Shown here piece after piece: positions 35,343-44,500 of a stretch of 64,000 bases of DNA. Source of the stretch: Atopobiaceae bacterium (lineage in GTDB: Bacteria > Actinomycetota > Coriobacteriia > Coriobacteriales > Atopobiaceae); the NCBI GenBank assembly GCA_902834555.1, contig CADFJN010000010.1:51888-115887 (forward strand), given 5' to 3'. The position numbers were made by a program, and so were the translations under genes. Below the pieces are notes generated by a model that was not told the origin of the DNA, made no database searches, and was given only the letters and a program-made list of their open reading frames with translations. Each line of letters starts with the position of its first letter. Position 1 is the stretch's first letter.

Positions 35343-36332
35343 ATGGCAAGGAAAGATGTGACGTACGAGCAGGTCGTTGGGATGTGGAGAAGAGAGCGCG
35401 AAACGCTGGGAAGGGTGCAACCCTACACCGCCAAGCGAGGGGCTCAAAAGGCGTTGCTGTTCTCTCCTTGGATTGGAGCCAAGGCGATGACAAGGATAAG
35501 GCCAGCAATGATTTCCGATGCCCTAGTGTATCTGGGTACACATGGAGGAAGAGACGGCAAAGGACTTTCGTCTGCCACGCTACGCGCGGCACATCTTGCT
35601 GGAACGCAGGCATTCGAATGGGCAATTGCCAGAGGCCTATCAAAAACCAACCCTTTTAACGACACGGAGAGGCCCCATGCTCACTATCGTCCTTCACGGT
35701 TTCTGACACTTGAGCAATCGCAAGAGCTAAATGGGCTGATGGTCAAAGAGATACATAAACATATGCGTGAGGGAGACGTGCGCGACGCCTCGTTCGCACT
35801 TGCCACCTGCATTGCACTTGCAACGGGGATGAGACGAGGAGAGATATTCGCACTCGAGGGGGATGACATAGACGAGAAAACGGGAAGAGTGTCCATCTCG
35901 AAGGCTGTCAAGGGCGGCGGAGAGTTAGGACTACCGAAGAGTGCCAGCGGAGTGAGAAGCGTTGCCGTCGGAGATGGCCTTATTAAGCTGTTGCTCGAAG
36001 TGAAGAGCTGGCATGCGAAGAAACTTCCCCCAAGAGGCTGGTCTCACAATCGTTGGATCATCTGCGACAAGAGCGGAAACCGCGCCAGCCTGAACGCCTT
36101 TGAGCACTGGTGGCGTACATGGACCAACGGAAATGACTGGGAAGGCCTGAGATTCCACGAGCTGCGTCATACGCATGCCACGCTTCTCATTTCCAGCGGG
36201 GTCGATGTGAAGACCGTGCAGCTCCGACTAGGCCATTCATCAGCAGACATCACCATGTCATGCTATGCGCATGCAATCCCACTATCCGACTGCCACGCCG
36301 CGTCTGCATTGGACTCCAAGCTCTTTGCATAG
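35343..36332 (+). CDS. Tyrosine recombinase beside the invertible pglX segment
   Basis: A 329-residue site-specific recombinase of the phage-integrase family. It has an N-terminal SAM-like DNA-binding half and a catalytic domain from about residue 125. The active-site set is present: Arg in ATGMRRGEIFALEGDD, Lys in SISKAVKGG, HELRHTHATLLISSGV (His-x-x-Arg), LGHSSADITMSCYAHAIP with the final His region and nucleophilic Tyr. It lies 127 bp from the left end of a perfect 158-bp inverted repeat, points into the segment, and is oriented away from brxL. No other phage gene is near. It is the natural candidate for the enzyme that flips the pglX segment; that role is inferred from position and from known BREX loci with recombinases. 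Confidence 0.9.
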   Translation: MARKDVTYEQVVGMWRRERETLGRVQPYTAKRGAQKALLFSPWIGAKAMTRIRPAMISDALVYLGTHGGRDGKGLSSATLRAAHLAGTQAFEWAIARGLSKTNPFNDTERPHAHYRPSRFLTLEQSQELNGLMVKEIHKHMREGDVRDASFALATCIALATGMRRGEIFALEGDDIDEKTGRVSISKAVKGGGELGLPKSASGVRSVAVGDGLIKLLLEVKSWHAKKLPPRGWSHNRWIICDKSGNRASLNAFEHWWRTWTNGNDWEGLRFHELRHTHATLLISSGVDVKTVQLRLGHSSADITMSCYAHAIPLSDCHAASALDSKLFA

Positions 36333-36374
36333 CAAGATGTAACAACGCAAGAGGCTTGCGAGCATTGCATTACT

Positions 36375-36434
36375 TCGCTCCGAAAGGCTGCCCTAAATAG
36401 AATCCCGTGTCACTCATACCATCTTTCGGAGCGA
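36375..36434. repeat. Inverted repeat between recombinase and silent cassette
   Basis: TCGCTCCGAAAG (36375-36386) and CTTTCGGAGCGA (36423-36434) are perfect inverted 12-mers separated by 36 bp. They fill the 127-bp gap between the recombinase stop and the 158-bp repeat. They could be a terminator with a long loop, or paired binding sites for the recombinase. Nothing similar is visible beyond the far repeat at 39302. Confidence 0.6.
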
Positions 36435-36459
36435 TTGGAAGTCAGCGCGTAGTATTGCT

Positions 36460-36617
36460 CCATCGCAGGGGACCTGGCGGCCCTCGCGGGCGCTGCCTCG
36501 CTCTTCGCTGGCAAGGCTGCCGAGAAGCTTGGAAAGCTCCAGGCGGAGCTCGGACCACTGGCTAAGGGCTACGACGTGGTCGTGGCCAACCCGCCGTACA
36601 TGGGGTCGAGCAACATG
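36460..36617 (+). repeat. 158-bp inverted repeat, left copy (IR1-L)
   Basis: Identical base for base to the reverse complement of 39145-39302. It encodes, in the pglX frame, the end of the helical insert and YDVVVANPPYMGSSNM, including the NPPY catalytic motif. Identity stops abruptly at both ends. Confidence 0.95.
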
Positions 36618-36958
36618 AACAGCTGGGTTTCAAAATGGATAAAGGAAACCCATCCACGTGCAAAAAGTGACTTGTGCACCTGTTTTTTTGAACGCAGCCA
36701 ATCACTTGCAGACAAGTGGGGCTATATCGGTATGATCACAGCATCTTCTTGGATGTTCATCTCCTCATTTGAGAAATTCAGGAAGGCTCTCTTGGCGACT
36801 GGCTCCATTTGCTCGATGATCCAACAGTCTACGCACGGGTACGCTGGCGTAACAGTGCCAACTACTATGTTCGTTTATGCTTGCAACCGGTCGGGCATTA
36901 CCGGTTCGTACATCAGGCTAACGGATTTCGATCGTCCACAATGGCAGGAGCCAAGGAC

Positions 36959-37006
36959 CTTGGAGGCCCTTGCGGATCCGGACTGCGGATGGTTCTACCG
37001 CCGCAA
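36959..37006 (+). repeat. pglX: 48-bp inverted repeat (IR2-L)
   Basis: Identical to the reverse complement of 38747-38794, encoding LEALADPDCGWFYRRN. Identity is at DNA level including third positions, while the flanks are diverged, which points to past recombination or conversion between the two pglX halves. Confidence 0.9.
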
Positions 37007-37295
37007 TGCCAACAGCTTCTGCGCCATCCCCGGCAGCCCCATCGCATATTGGACTGGTGATGCACTGCTTGCAGTGTTTCGCCAAGGTATTCCCCTTGGG
37101 GATATCTGCGATGTACGCAAAGGCGTTACCACCAGCGACAATGACAGATTCCTGCACTTTTGGTGGGAGGTGTCCCACGACAAGGAGCGCTTCGAGTGCA
37201 GGTCCGTTAAAGAGTCCGTCGAGAGCGGCGCCAAGTGGTTCCCATGCAACAAGGGCGGAGAGTTCAGGAAGTGGTACGGGAACAATGACTACGTT

Positions 37296-37380
37296 ATTAA
37301 CTGGGAGAACGATGGCTATGAGATCAGGAATTTCCGCGATGAATGCGGCAAACTCCTCTCAAGGCCACAGAACACGCAAT
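37296..37380 (+). repeat. pglX: 85-bp inverted repeat (IR3-L)
   Basis: Identical to the reverse complement of 38373-38457. It encodes INWENDGYEIRNFRDECGKL and LSRPQNTQ. Just before it the two genes differ at many third positions (GTACGGGAAC versus GTATGGAAAC), so the identity edge is sharp. Confidence 0.92.
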
Positions 37381-37733
37381 ATCTTTTCCTTCCAGCGGTA
37401 ACATGGTCGGATATATCAAGTGGCGCAATTGCTTTCCGATATAAGCCTGCAGGGCATGTGTTTGAGGGGAAAGGACCCTCTATGTTTGCATCGAATTCAA
37501 AGCTAGCCTACTTGCAGGGGGCTCTAAACAGTTCTGTCATTGCAGCTGTCGCTGAGGTTATGTCGCCAACTTTGAATTTTAATGTAGGGCAGGTAGCAAC
37601 TTATCCCGTGCTCTTGGATGCAGAACATACTGACCAGATTGTCTCGATCGTAACTAATCAGAGAACTCTCTCACAGGCCGACTGGGATTCTAATGAGGGG
37701 TCCTGGGACTATAAACGTCATCCGTTGGTTTGA

Positions 37734-38019
37734 CTCACAAGCTCCTTGCTAAATTAGGGCAGTGCCCGCAGGGTTAACATAAGGAACTCAGAGCAATTTG
37801 GATAGTATAGTGATATGATGATTAGTAGTCTCTCCCATACATAGATAAGACACTTACTTGGTAGCTATCTCAGGTTGAAACTATATCGATAGCGTTAAGT
37901 GGGCGCTGTGGATGAGGGGGCAAGAATGCTGCGCTCTCTGATGCTTACCGGTGCTGGCATTTCTTCAGATTAAGGAAATGCCAGCATCAGCATGTTGGCT
38001 GACTATTTAAATCATTCCG
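37734..38019. other. AT-rich spacer at the centre of the invertible segment
   Basis: The 286 bp between the two convergent pglX 3' ends contain no gene. The sequence is markedly AT-rich (for example GGATAGTATAGTGATATGATG), unlike the rest of the window. It holds only one clear signal, the hairpin at 37952-37986. Confidence 0.7.
37952..37986. terminator. Symmetric terminator shared by both pglX halves
   Basis: TGCTGGCATTTC pairs perfectly with GAAATGCCAGCA around an 11-nt loop. It lies 33 bp after the expressed pglX stop. Being palindromic and inside the invertible segment, it would still serve whichever half is expressed, though the distance to the other stop is about 220 bp. Confidence 0.75.
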
Positions 38020-40566
38020 TTACAGCAATGGATGATGCTTGAAGTCCCATGACGTTTCCGAGGAATCCCAATCATCTCTCGACAAGGTTCTCTGCTCCGC
38101 AACAATCCTAGAGACCCGCTTTTGATGCTCATCATCAAATATGATGGGATATAAAGCCACTTGGCCTACCTCAAAATTAAGGGTCGGAGAGAGCATGTTC
38201 GCGATTTGCAGGATAATCGAGCTGTTGCACGCACCTTGAAGGTATTTCAGCTGATTCTCTTCAGCGAAGACAGAAGTGCCAGCAACATCGAACACTTGGC
38301 CGACTGGCTTATATCTAAACGCTAACGAACCACTTGATATCTTCGACCAAGTGATTGATGACTTAAAGTAGAATTGCGTGTTCTGTGGCCTTGAGAGGAG
38401 TTTGCCGCATTCATCGCGGAAATTCCTGATCTCATAGCCATCGTTCTCCCAGTTAATTACATAGTCGTTGTTTCCATACCATTTGCGATACTCTCCGCCT
38501 TTGTTGTAAGGAAACCATTTAGCTCCACTTTTAACGGACTCGTCTAGAGAGCGACATCCGAACCGCTCGTCATTAGTAGATACTTCCCACCATTGACGTA
38601 CGAATCGGGCATTGCACCCTGTCGCCAGCCCTTGACGGGGCTGTCCAATTGAGGAGAGAGGCACTCCTCTTTTAAACGCAGAGATGACAGCATTGCTAGC
38701 CCAATAAGTAATCGGGGAACCTGGAACCATCTTGAATGCATCAGAGTTGCGGCGGTAGAACCATCCGCAGTCCGGATCCGCAAGGGCCTCCAAGACCCCT
38801 TTCTCCTTCTCCTCGCTCGAACCCATGTCAACAAGACGTAAGTACGCTCCTGGAACATCTGACTTCGCATTGCGGAACACCGTGGCAGTCGTAGAGACGA
38901 CCTCACCACCTATTGCATCAAAGGCTTGTGTCCCAAGGTGCGCCATCGTCGCAATCGAATGACCGTCCAAAATCTTCCTGCGCAGTTTCTCGAAGCTGCT
39001 CAGGAACATCCAAGACTGCATCGTCACCATTGCACTGCAACCATCAGTGCGGCTCAATTTGAACCCGCGGTCGATGAAGCAGGTGCAGAGGTCCCTGTAC
39101 GTCTCCGCATACTCTTTCTTGACCCATTTGCCCATCCAGGCATCCATGTTGCTCGACCCCATGTACGGCGGGTTGGCCACGACCACGTCGTAGCCCTTAG
39201 CCAGTGGTCCGAGCTCCGCCTGGAGCTTTCCAAGCTTCTCGGCAGCCTTGCCAGCGAAGAGCGAGGCAGCGCCCGCGAGGGCCGCCAGGTCCCCTGCGAT
39301 GGCATCAAGACCTTCATGGCTAGGCTGGAACAGGCTGCCGCACTCGTCCAGATGTGCTGCAGCATCAATCAGCTTCTTTCTCGCTGCAACGCGAGGGCAC
39401 AGAGCGAGCTCTTCTGGTGTAAACGTCACACGATCAAGCACAGTGATGTTAGGAGTCACACCTCGACGCAGGAACCGACCATCTAGCTGCATGGCTTCCA
39501 TGGTGATGGAGAAAGAGGCAAGCTCTCCGGCACGGGTGTCAATCTCAAGACCGACCAGATTCTTCTCCACGATGAGCCTTGCAGCATCTCGTTTTGAGTA
39601 TCCTGCCTCGGCATACATCTGAGCCAAAAGATCGAATGCATAGACAAGAATGTGTCCCGAACCACAGGCAGGATCGATCACACGTATATCTTCTGGGGAC
39701 TCGATATGACGGAAATCTTTCTCATGGTCTTCGTCTGGCTTCACGAAGTATTTCATGCTCTGAAGCAAGCTGGAATCTGGATGGTTGAGCACCCAGAGCC
39801 TTCCCAGCGAGTTCTCTACCAGGTAACGCACGATCCAGTCAGGTGTGAAGAGCTGCGTGGCAGGAGCAATGGCATCGCGGTCTGCCTTCTTGCCGTTCTT
39901 GAAGCCAGCATAAACCTCATCCTTGCGCTCGCTCACGTAGTACTGGTACATCCAGCCGACAATCTGCACGCCCTCACGCCAGTCATCCTCGGGGATGTCG
40001 CTCACCAAGCGATCGACCAGGCCTTCCTTCCTGAGAAGGCCATCGGGCAGCAAAAGTTCCATGGCAGAGCCCACATGCTCGAAGACGCCCGGCATGCAGT
40101 CAGCAAGCTCATCGCATTGTGCGAGGAAAACGACACGGAAGAGTGCCTCGTCGTCCCCGGCCTGCACCAGGCGTACAACCTCATTGGCATCGAGAGAAGC
40201 GAAGGGAAGATCCATGGCCTCATCCAGTGCCTGTGGGCGAGATCCACCGTCCTGTGCAGACAGCACGCGTACATGGCTGGGGAGGCGGTCATTCACCTCC
40301 ATGAAGCGAATGGCAACGAGCCTGTTGAACCAGGTGTAGGCAGCCTTGTCCACGAGCCGGTCCAGACCATCCTCGGCAACGTCGCCCAGAAGCCCAGCTC
40401 GCTGTGCCCGCTCTCGCTCGGTAAGGACGCGTCCACCAACAGCCTGCGCATCAGGAGCAGGCACACCGCTCTCGGCAATGCCGAATATCTCGCAGCGCTG
40501 GCGCACGCCCTCGAGGAGCTCTCTTCTGGCCCATGTGGCGTAGTTCTTGATTACAGAATCGTTCAT
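38020..40566 (-). CDS. pglX: BREX-1 adenine methyltransferase PglX (catalytic and recognition part)
   Basis: An 848-residue N6-adenine methyltransferase that marks host DNA and steers BREX activity against unmarked phage DNA. The SAM-binding motif VIDPACGSGHILVYAFDLL is at about residues 295-313 and the catalytic NPPY at 465-468 in YDVVVANPPYMGSSNM. Residues 1-474 form the constant part. Residues 475-848 form the target-recognition half, ending in WDFKHHPLL. Typical type 1 PglX proteins continue with another C-terminal domain; here that domain is a separate gene just upstream (40580-41545). Start ATG 40566 after GGGGAGACTTCGCC. A perfect 158-bp inverted repeat with the silent cassette spans the NPPY codons, so specificity should be switchable. 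Confidence 0.93.
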   Translation of the reverse strand: MNDSVIKNYATWARRELLEGVRQRCEIFGIAESGVPAPDAQAVGGRVLTERERAQRAGLLGDVAEDGLDRLVDKAAYTWFNRLVAIRFMEVNDRLPSHVRVLSAQDGGSRPQALDEAMDLPFASLDANEVVRLVQAGDDEALFRVVFLAQCDELADCMPGVFEHVGSAMELLLPDGLLRKEGLVDRLVSDIPEDDWREGVQIVGWMYQYYVSERKDEVYAGFKNGKKADRDAIAPATQLFTPDWIVRYLVENSLGRLWVLNHPDSSLLQSMKYFVKPDEDHEKDFRHIESPEDIRVIDPACGSGHILVYAFDLLAQMYAEAGYSKRDAARLIVEKNLVGLEIDTRAGELASFSITMEAMQLDGRFLRRGVTPNITVLDRVTFTPEELALCPRVAARKKLIDAAAHLDECGSLFQPSHEGLDAIAGDLAALAGAASLFAGKAAEKLGKLQAELGPLAKGYDVVVANPPYMGSSNMDAWMGKWVKKEYAETYRDLCTCFIDRGFKLSRTDGCSAMVTMQSWMFLSSFEKLRRKILDGHSIATMAHLGTQAFDAIGGEVVSTTATVFRNAKSDVPGAYLRLVDMGSSEEKEKGVLEALADPDCGWFYRRNSDAFKMVPGSPITYWASNAVISAFKRGVPLSSIGQPRQGLATGCNARFVRQWWEVSTNDERFGCRSLDESVKSGAKWFPYNKGGEYRKWYGNNDYVINWENDGYEIRNFRDECGKLLSRPQNTQFYFKSSITWSKISSGSLAFRYKPVGQVFDVAGTSVFAEENQLKYLQGACNSSIILQIANMLSPTLNFEVGQVALYPIIFDDEHQKRVSRIVAEQRTLSRDDWDSSETSWDFKHHPLL
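38373..38457 (-). repeat. pglX: 85-bp inverted repeat (IR3-R)
   Basis: Right partner of 37296-37380, identical over 85 bp in inverted orientation and in the same codon phase of both pglX halves. Confidence 0.92.
38747..38794 (-). repeat. pglX: 48-bp inverted repeat (IR2-R)
   Basis: Right partner of 36959-37006, identical over 48 bp in inverted orientation and in the same codon phase. Confidence 0.9.
39145..39302 (-). repeat. pglX: 158-bp inverted repeat, right copy (IR1-R)
   Basis: Lies inside the expressed pglX and is the perfect inverted match of 36460-36617. Crossing over here would invert the intervening DNA (about 2.5 kb) and exchange the complete 3' half of the gene in frame. Confidence 0.95.
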
Positions 40567-40579
40567 GGCGAAGTCTCCC

Positions 40580-41545
40580 CTATTTGATCGGCGCCAGCAC
40601 GGACTGGAACTTTGCGTAGTTCACCTTTACGCCGTCATCCAGATCGATGGCTATCATCTGGTCGGCCAGGTGATGGATCTTCTCCTCGAACTCCGAGGTC
40701 TCCTTGAGCTGATCCTGGAGCTTCTTCAGGCGTTTGCGGAGCGCCACCTTCTGGCCCTTCTCTGCATTCTCCAGCTGCTGCTCCACATTTGCAATCTGCG
40801 TGCGGTAGCGCTCCTGTTGCTCGTGCACGTAGTCCGTACGGATGCGGGCAAGCGTATCCGGCGTATAGCGGTGCATGTAGAGAAGGCAGCGGAAGCCGCA
40901 CTTCTTGCCAGAGGAGAACATCCAGTAGATGGGCCTCTTCTTGTATGTCTTGAGGTGGTCCCCATAGAAATCATTGAGGAAATACTGGCGAATCACCTCG
41001 CGGGCAGGCTTGTCTTCGCCCTCAAGGGCATCGGCGATGTAGCGGAGGTTCTCCTCCAAGGTCTCCTTGCCATACGCAGCCTCGACGAAGGCGACGACGT
41101 GCGTCACTATGTCATCATCCCCGAAGTAGTCTTCATCTGTGATGGGGATGATTCCATCGTCGTCGCACGGATATGTGGGGTTGGGGACCTTAGCCAGGTA
41201 GTCTGCCTTGGTAGCACCCTGATCTGCCAGGACGAGTCCATCCACATCGAGAGAGTAGCGGCCCATCATGCAGCCTACAGCATAGGAGAGCAGGCTCTTG
41301 ATCTCGTCCTCGCGCGTCACGACAAAGTTCGATCCCCTGAAGGACTCCGGGACCTCCTCCTTCGTGTCGAAGACACGCGTAACCGAGACATAGCGGTCCT
41401 CGACCTCGATAGAGACCTCGCCCTCCATGTTGTAGATCTTTGCGAAGATACGATTGAGCTCTTCCTCGTTCGCCTTGAGCTTGTCCCAGCGAGCGTTGGT
41501 CTCCTTCTTGAATGCCTCGTACTTGTCGGCGATGAGCGCTGCCAT
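40580..41545 (-). CDS. Split-off PglX C-terminal domain protein
   Basis: A 321-residue protein whose second half resembles the C-terminal domain of full-length type 1 PglX. Matching stretches are DEDYFGDDDIVTHVVAFVEA, AREVIRQYFLNDFYGDHLKT, RPIYWMFSSGKKCGFRCLLYMHRYTPDTLARIRTDYVH, a coiled coil (about 225-290), and the closing IAIDLDDGVKVNYAKFQSVL. In usual type 1 systems this region is fused behind the recognition domain. It lies between brxC and pglX, 13 bp before pglX, with its own ATG at 41545 after CAGGGAGAAGCAT. It is presumably the constant subunit that completes whichever PglX form is expressed. The identity is from recalled family patterns. Confidence 0.78.
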   Translation of the reverse strand: MAALIADKYEAFKKETNARWDKLKANEEELNRIFAKIYNMEGEVSIEVEDRYVSVTRVFDTKEEVPESFRGSNFVVTREDEIKSLLSYAVGCMMGRYSLDVDGLVLADQGATKADYLAKVPNPTYPCDDDGIIPITDEDYFGDDDIVTHVVAFVEAAYGKETLEENLRYIADALEGEDKPAREVIRQYFLNDFYGDHLKTYKKRPIYWMFSSGKKCGFRCLLYMHRYTPDTLARIRTDYVHEQQERYRTQIANVEQQLENAEKGQKVALRKRLKKLQDQLKETSEFEEKIHHLADQMIAIDLDDGVKVNYAKFQSVLAPIK

Positions 41546-41588
41546 ATGCTTCTCCCTGCCTCCGGATTGATTCTGCCTCTGCTGACAT

Positions 41589-44500
41589 CTAGTCCAGACG
41601 AACGCCGCTGGCATCTTTGAGAGCATCCATCAGCTGCTTCTTTGCCACTGCGAGATAGTTGTCAACCTCTTCCTCGTTGTGGAGCACCTTGGGGGGCAGC
41701 GCGGTCACATGCGAGACAACCTTGATGGTTGGCGCTGCGGGAACTACGGGCTCTGGAGATGGCTCTTGCTGGACGGCGTTGCTTTCTGGCGGCTTTTGCA
41801 TCGAGGCGCTCTCGACCGCCTGGTCAATGAGAGCGAGCTGCCTTCTGGTCCATGTCCGCATCTGCACGAGCGTGGCGTCCAAATCCGAGCAGGAATGCGA
41901 GCGGGAGATCTTGTCCTCCCAGGTCACCTTATCCTTCTCAGCCGCACTGACGATGTCTTCTACCTCTGGAAGACCAGCTCCCGCGCTTGTTGCGTAGCCG
42001 GCAATCTGGTCGATGGCTAGCTTAAGCTTGCCCACAAGGTCATCCTGCTTTGCCTTTGTTCTGCTGGCATAGGCATCCCTAACCTGGGCAACCAGCGCAG
42101 GAAGCTTTTGGATGCTGCTATAAGGCTTCTCGGCATTGAGAATGGTGACAATCTGGCTTAGGGGCACCTGAACGCCATCCACGTGCTCCACATAGGTGGC
42201 CTCACGGCCATGCATCTGGTTAAACAAGCTGAGCGCATCGTCGAAGATCTCGCGCTGGTTAGAAGTAAAGAAGTTCTCGACCTGCTCGGCGTCTTCGGCG
42301 TTATCAAGGAGATCGTCCTCTGCATCGCAAAAGGCCTGCAGGAAGCTCTCTGGGTCAGCGACCTCCTTGAGCACATCGCTAGCCAGGGAAACTCCCTCGC
42401 TAAGGCAGCTGTTGCCTGGATAGCGACCACTTGCGTCGTAATTCTTCCTTAGGAGCTCAGCAAAGCGTTCCTTGCGAGCCTTGAGACAGCCCTCTATTGC
42501 GGCAACGAGCTCATCCTCGTTGTCGGGCACCACGACGGAGGAGTCAAGCTCACGAAGCAGTGCCTTAGACCTGGTCACCAGTGCCTTAGGCAGTGCTTGG
42601 CGCTTGGCTACCGTCACCTTGTCGACCTCGGTCGACTTGCGCAGGTAGGCGGCGACCTTTTTGTCCGAAGCCTGGACGCGAGCGCCACCATAGCTCAGGG
42701 TGGCTCGCTGCGTTGTGACAAGCTGAGCGATCACCCCTGCGATGTCAATCTCCCTCCAGCCAAATGGCTTTGACTGGAAGTTGCGCTGGATGTCACCCAC
42801 GGTCGTTGACTGATGGGTCCTCGAGCGAGCGTCAAGGTACCTAAGCACCTCGGCTACTGCCTGGAAATTCTGCTCCTTGCCATCGAGCGAATAGTTGATG
42901 GAGCCTTGCAGAACCTTCATGAGCTGGCCGTCATCGGCTAGAGGGACATCAATGAAACCAGCCTTAGTAAACGTGCAGTCTGCCAGCTCGTCCAGCATGA
43001 TATCTATCTTTTGGCTTGCTGAGGTGGCGGGGGCCTGGATCATCTTGCCGTCCACCGCAACGCGGGCCTTAACGATGGCGTCCTCGATGAGGCCAACAGC
43101 TTCCTTGCGGTTGGTCGTTGCCTCCTGTTGCTTGGCCCGAATGATGTTCTGGCGGGTTGAGGAAAGCGCCGAGACGTTCTGCGTACGAACGTACTTGGCA
43201 ATGCGCGCAGCGTTGTAGAGGACCTCGTAATAGTCGTTGGAGGTGTCGAGCACTAGCAGGGCCTTCCCCACCGACTGCAGGGCAAGCTCGCTGTCGGGGG
43301 TGTTTGCGAGCTTGTCGTTTGCAAGGGTAATGACATCGAGCTCCATGCCCTCGGTTCCACCACTCGCGCCATAGGGTGACCCGTCGATACAACGCATGAC
43401 AGGGTAGTCGTTGGCGCCCTTGCGATACTTTCGATTCTTATAGATGTTCTCGAAGACGATCTTCTTGATCTCTTCCGTCACACTGGCTGCGTCCACCTGC
43501 ACGCTGCGAATCTCACGCGCAACGTCTTGCTCTTCGTCGGTTAGGAAGCTGTAGCGGTCACCGTTACGAGAAACGTAGTTCTGCTGCACCAGGCGGTCCA
43601 GACTCTCCTTGACGCTCACACGAAGCGCCGCCATGTCGCAGCCCATATTGTCCACGAGCAAGATCGCCACGTTGCCCGCTGTGGGTTTGATGTCATTGAT
43701 GTAATTAATGAGGTACAGCACCTTGAGCACGTTCACGTCAAACGGCTTGAGGGAGAGGCCTTCGTCCGCCGCCCTACGGCAACGCTCGAAGACCTGCTTG
43801 ATACCGTGGTCCAGCTCCTTCTCCAGCGTGTCGTAGAAGCGCCAGAACGGGACGAGCGCTGTTTCGGTACCCTCCTCTACAGACTGCGCCGCTTCCTGGT
43901 AGCTCGAGAGCATGCTTCGCTCGCCGGTGGAGAGGCTCTTGCCCTGGTAGCCGTGCTTGCGAATCTCTTTGAGAACGCTCGGCATGATGGTGAACTGGTA
44001 GCCCACGAACGGATACGAGCTCACAAAGGCATCCTCACTGGAATAGCCGCGCAGGTCGCCGCGAGAGTCGTCAAAGGCAAAGAGGTTGTTGAGGACGGTG
44101 GAGTTGCGCTCGTACTCTTGCGAGAGAACCGCCTTGGCGGCATCGTTCTTCTCGAGCACGCGCTTCTTAATCACCTCGTCCACGCTAGAGGACGAGAGCG
44201 AGAGGCGCGTGCTAAAGCGCCCCTGAATCTTGGAGAAGTCCATGGAGACCACGTTCATCATCTCGTCGATGGCCTCTTGGCTTGTGACCACCATCCAAAC
44301 GCGCCCCTGGCAGCGGTCGCCAAACTGCTCCATGAGTGTCTGAAGGTTGAGCATGCGCGAGACGTCACCGTTGAGGTACTGGCCCATCTCGTCAATCATA
44401 AAGACCAAGCGGAATGACTTTCCAAGCTCATTGGCACGCTTAAGGGAGTAAGCGTTGATCTCATCGACCAGCTCCCCGATGTCAATCGTGGCGGCGCCAG

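Larger units (their letters stand above)
36460..37733 (+). pseudogene. pglX: Silent pglX cassette (alternative target-recognition half)
   Basis: A promoterless, startless 3' portion of a second pglX, opposite in orientation to the full gene. After the 158-bp shared block it encodes 371 residues (36618-37733) distinct from the expressed gene but of the same design: WVSKWIKETHPRAKSDLCTCF, EALADPDCGWFYRRN, WFPCNKGGEFRKWYGNNDYV, INWENDGYEIRNFRDECGKL and the ending WDYKRHPLV. The frame is fully open and keeps every conserved block, so it is maintained by use rather than decaying. Inversion at the 158-bp repeat would join it to residues 1-474 of the expressed gene, giving an 845-residue enzyme. Confidence 0.9.

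Noticed and set aside
35343..36332. Integrase as evidence of a prophage
   Set aside because: No other phage genes or attachment repeats nearby; position and orientation fit a BREX-associated invertase better.
36576..37733. Reading frame taken as an independent methyltransferase gene starting at GTG 36576
   Set aside because: It would start inside the NPPY motif, lacks the SAM-binding domain and has no ribosome site; it is better read as a silent 3' cassette.
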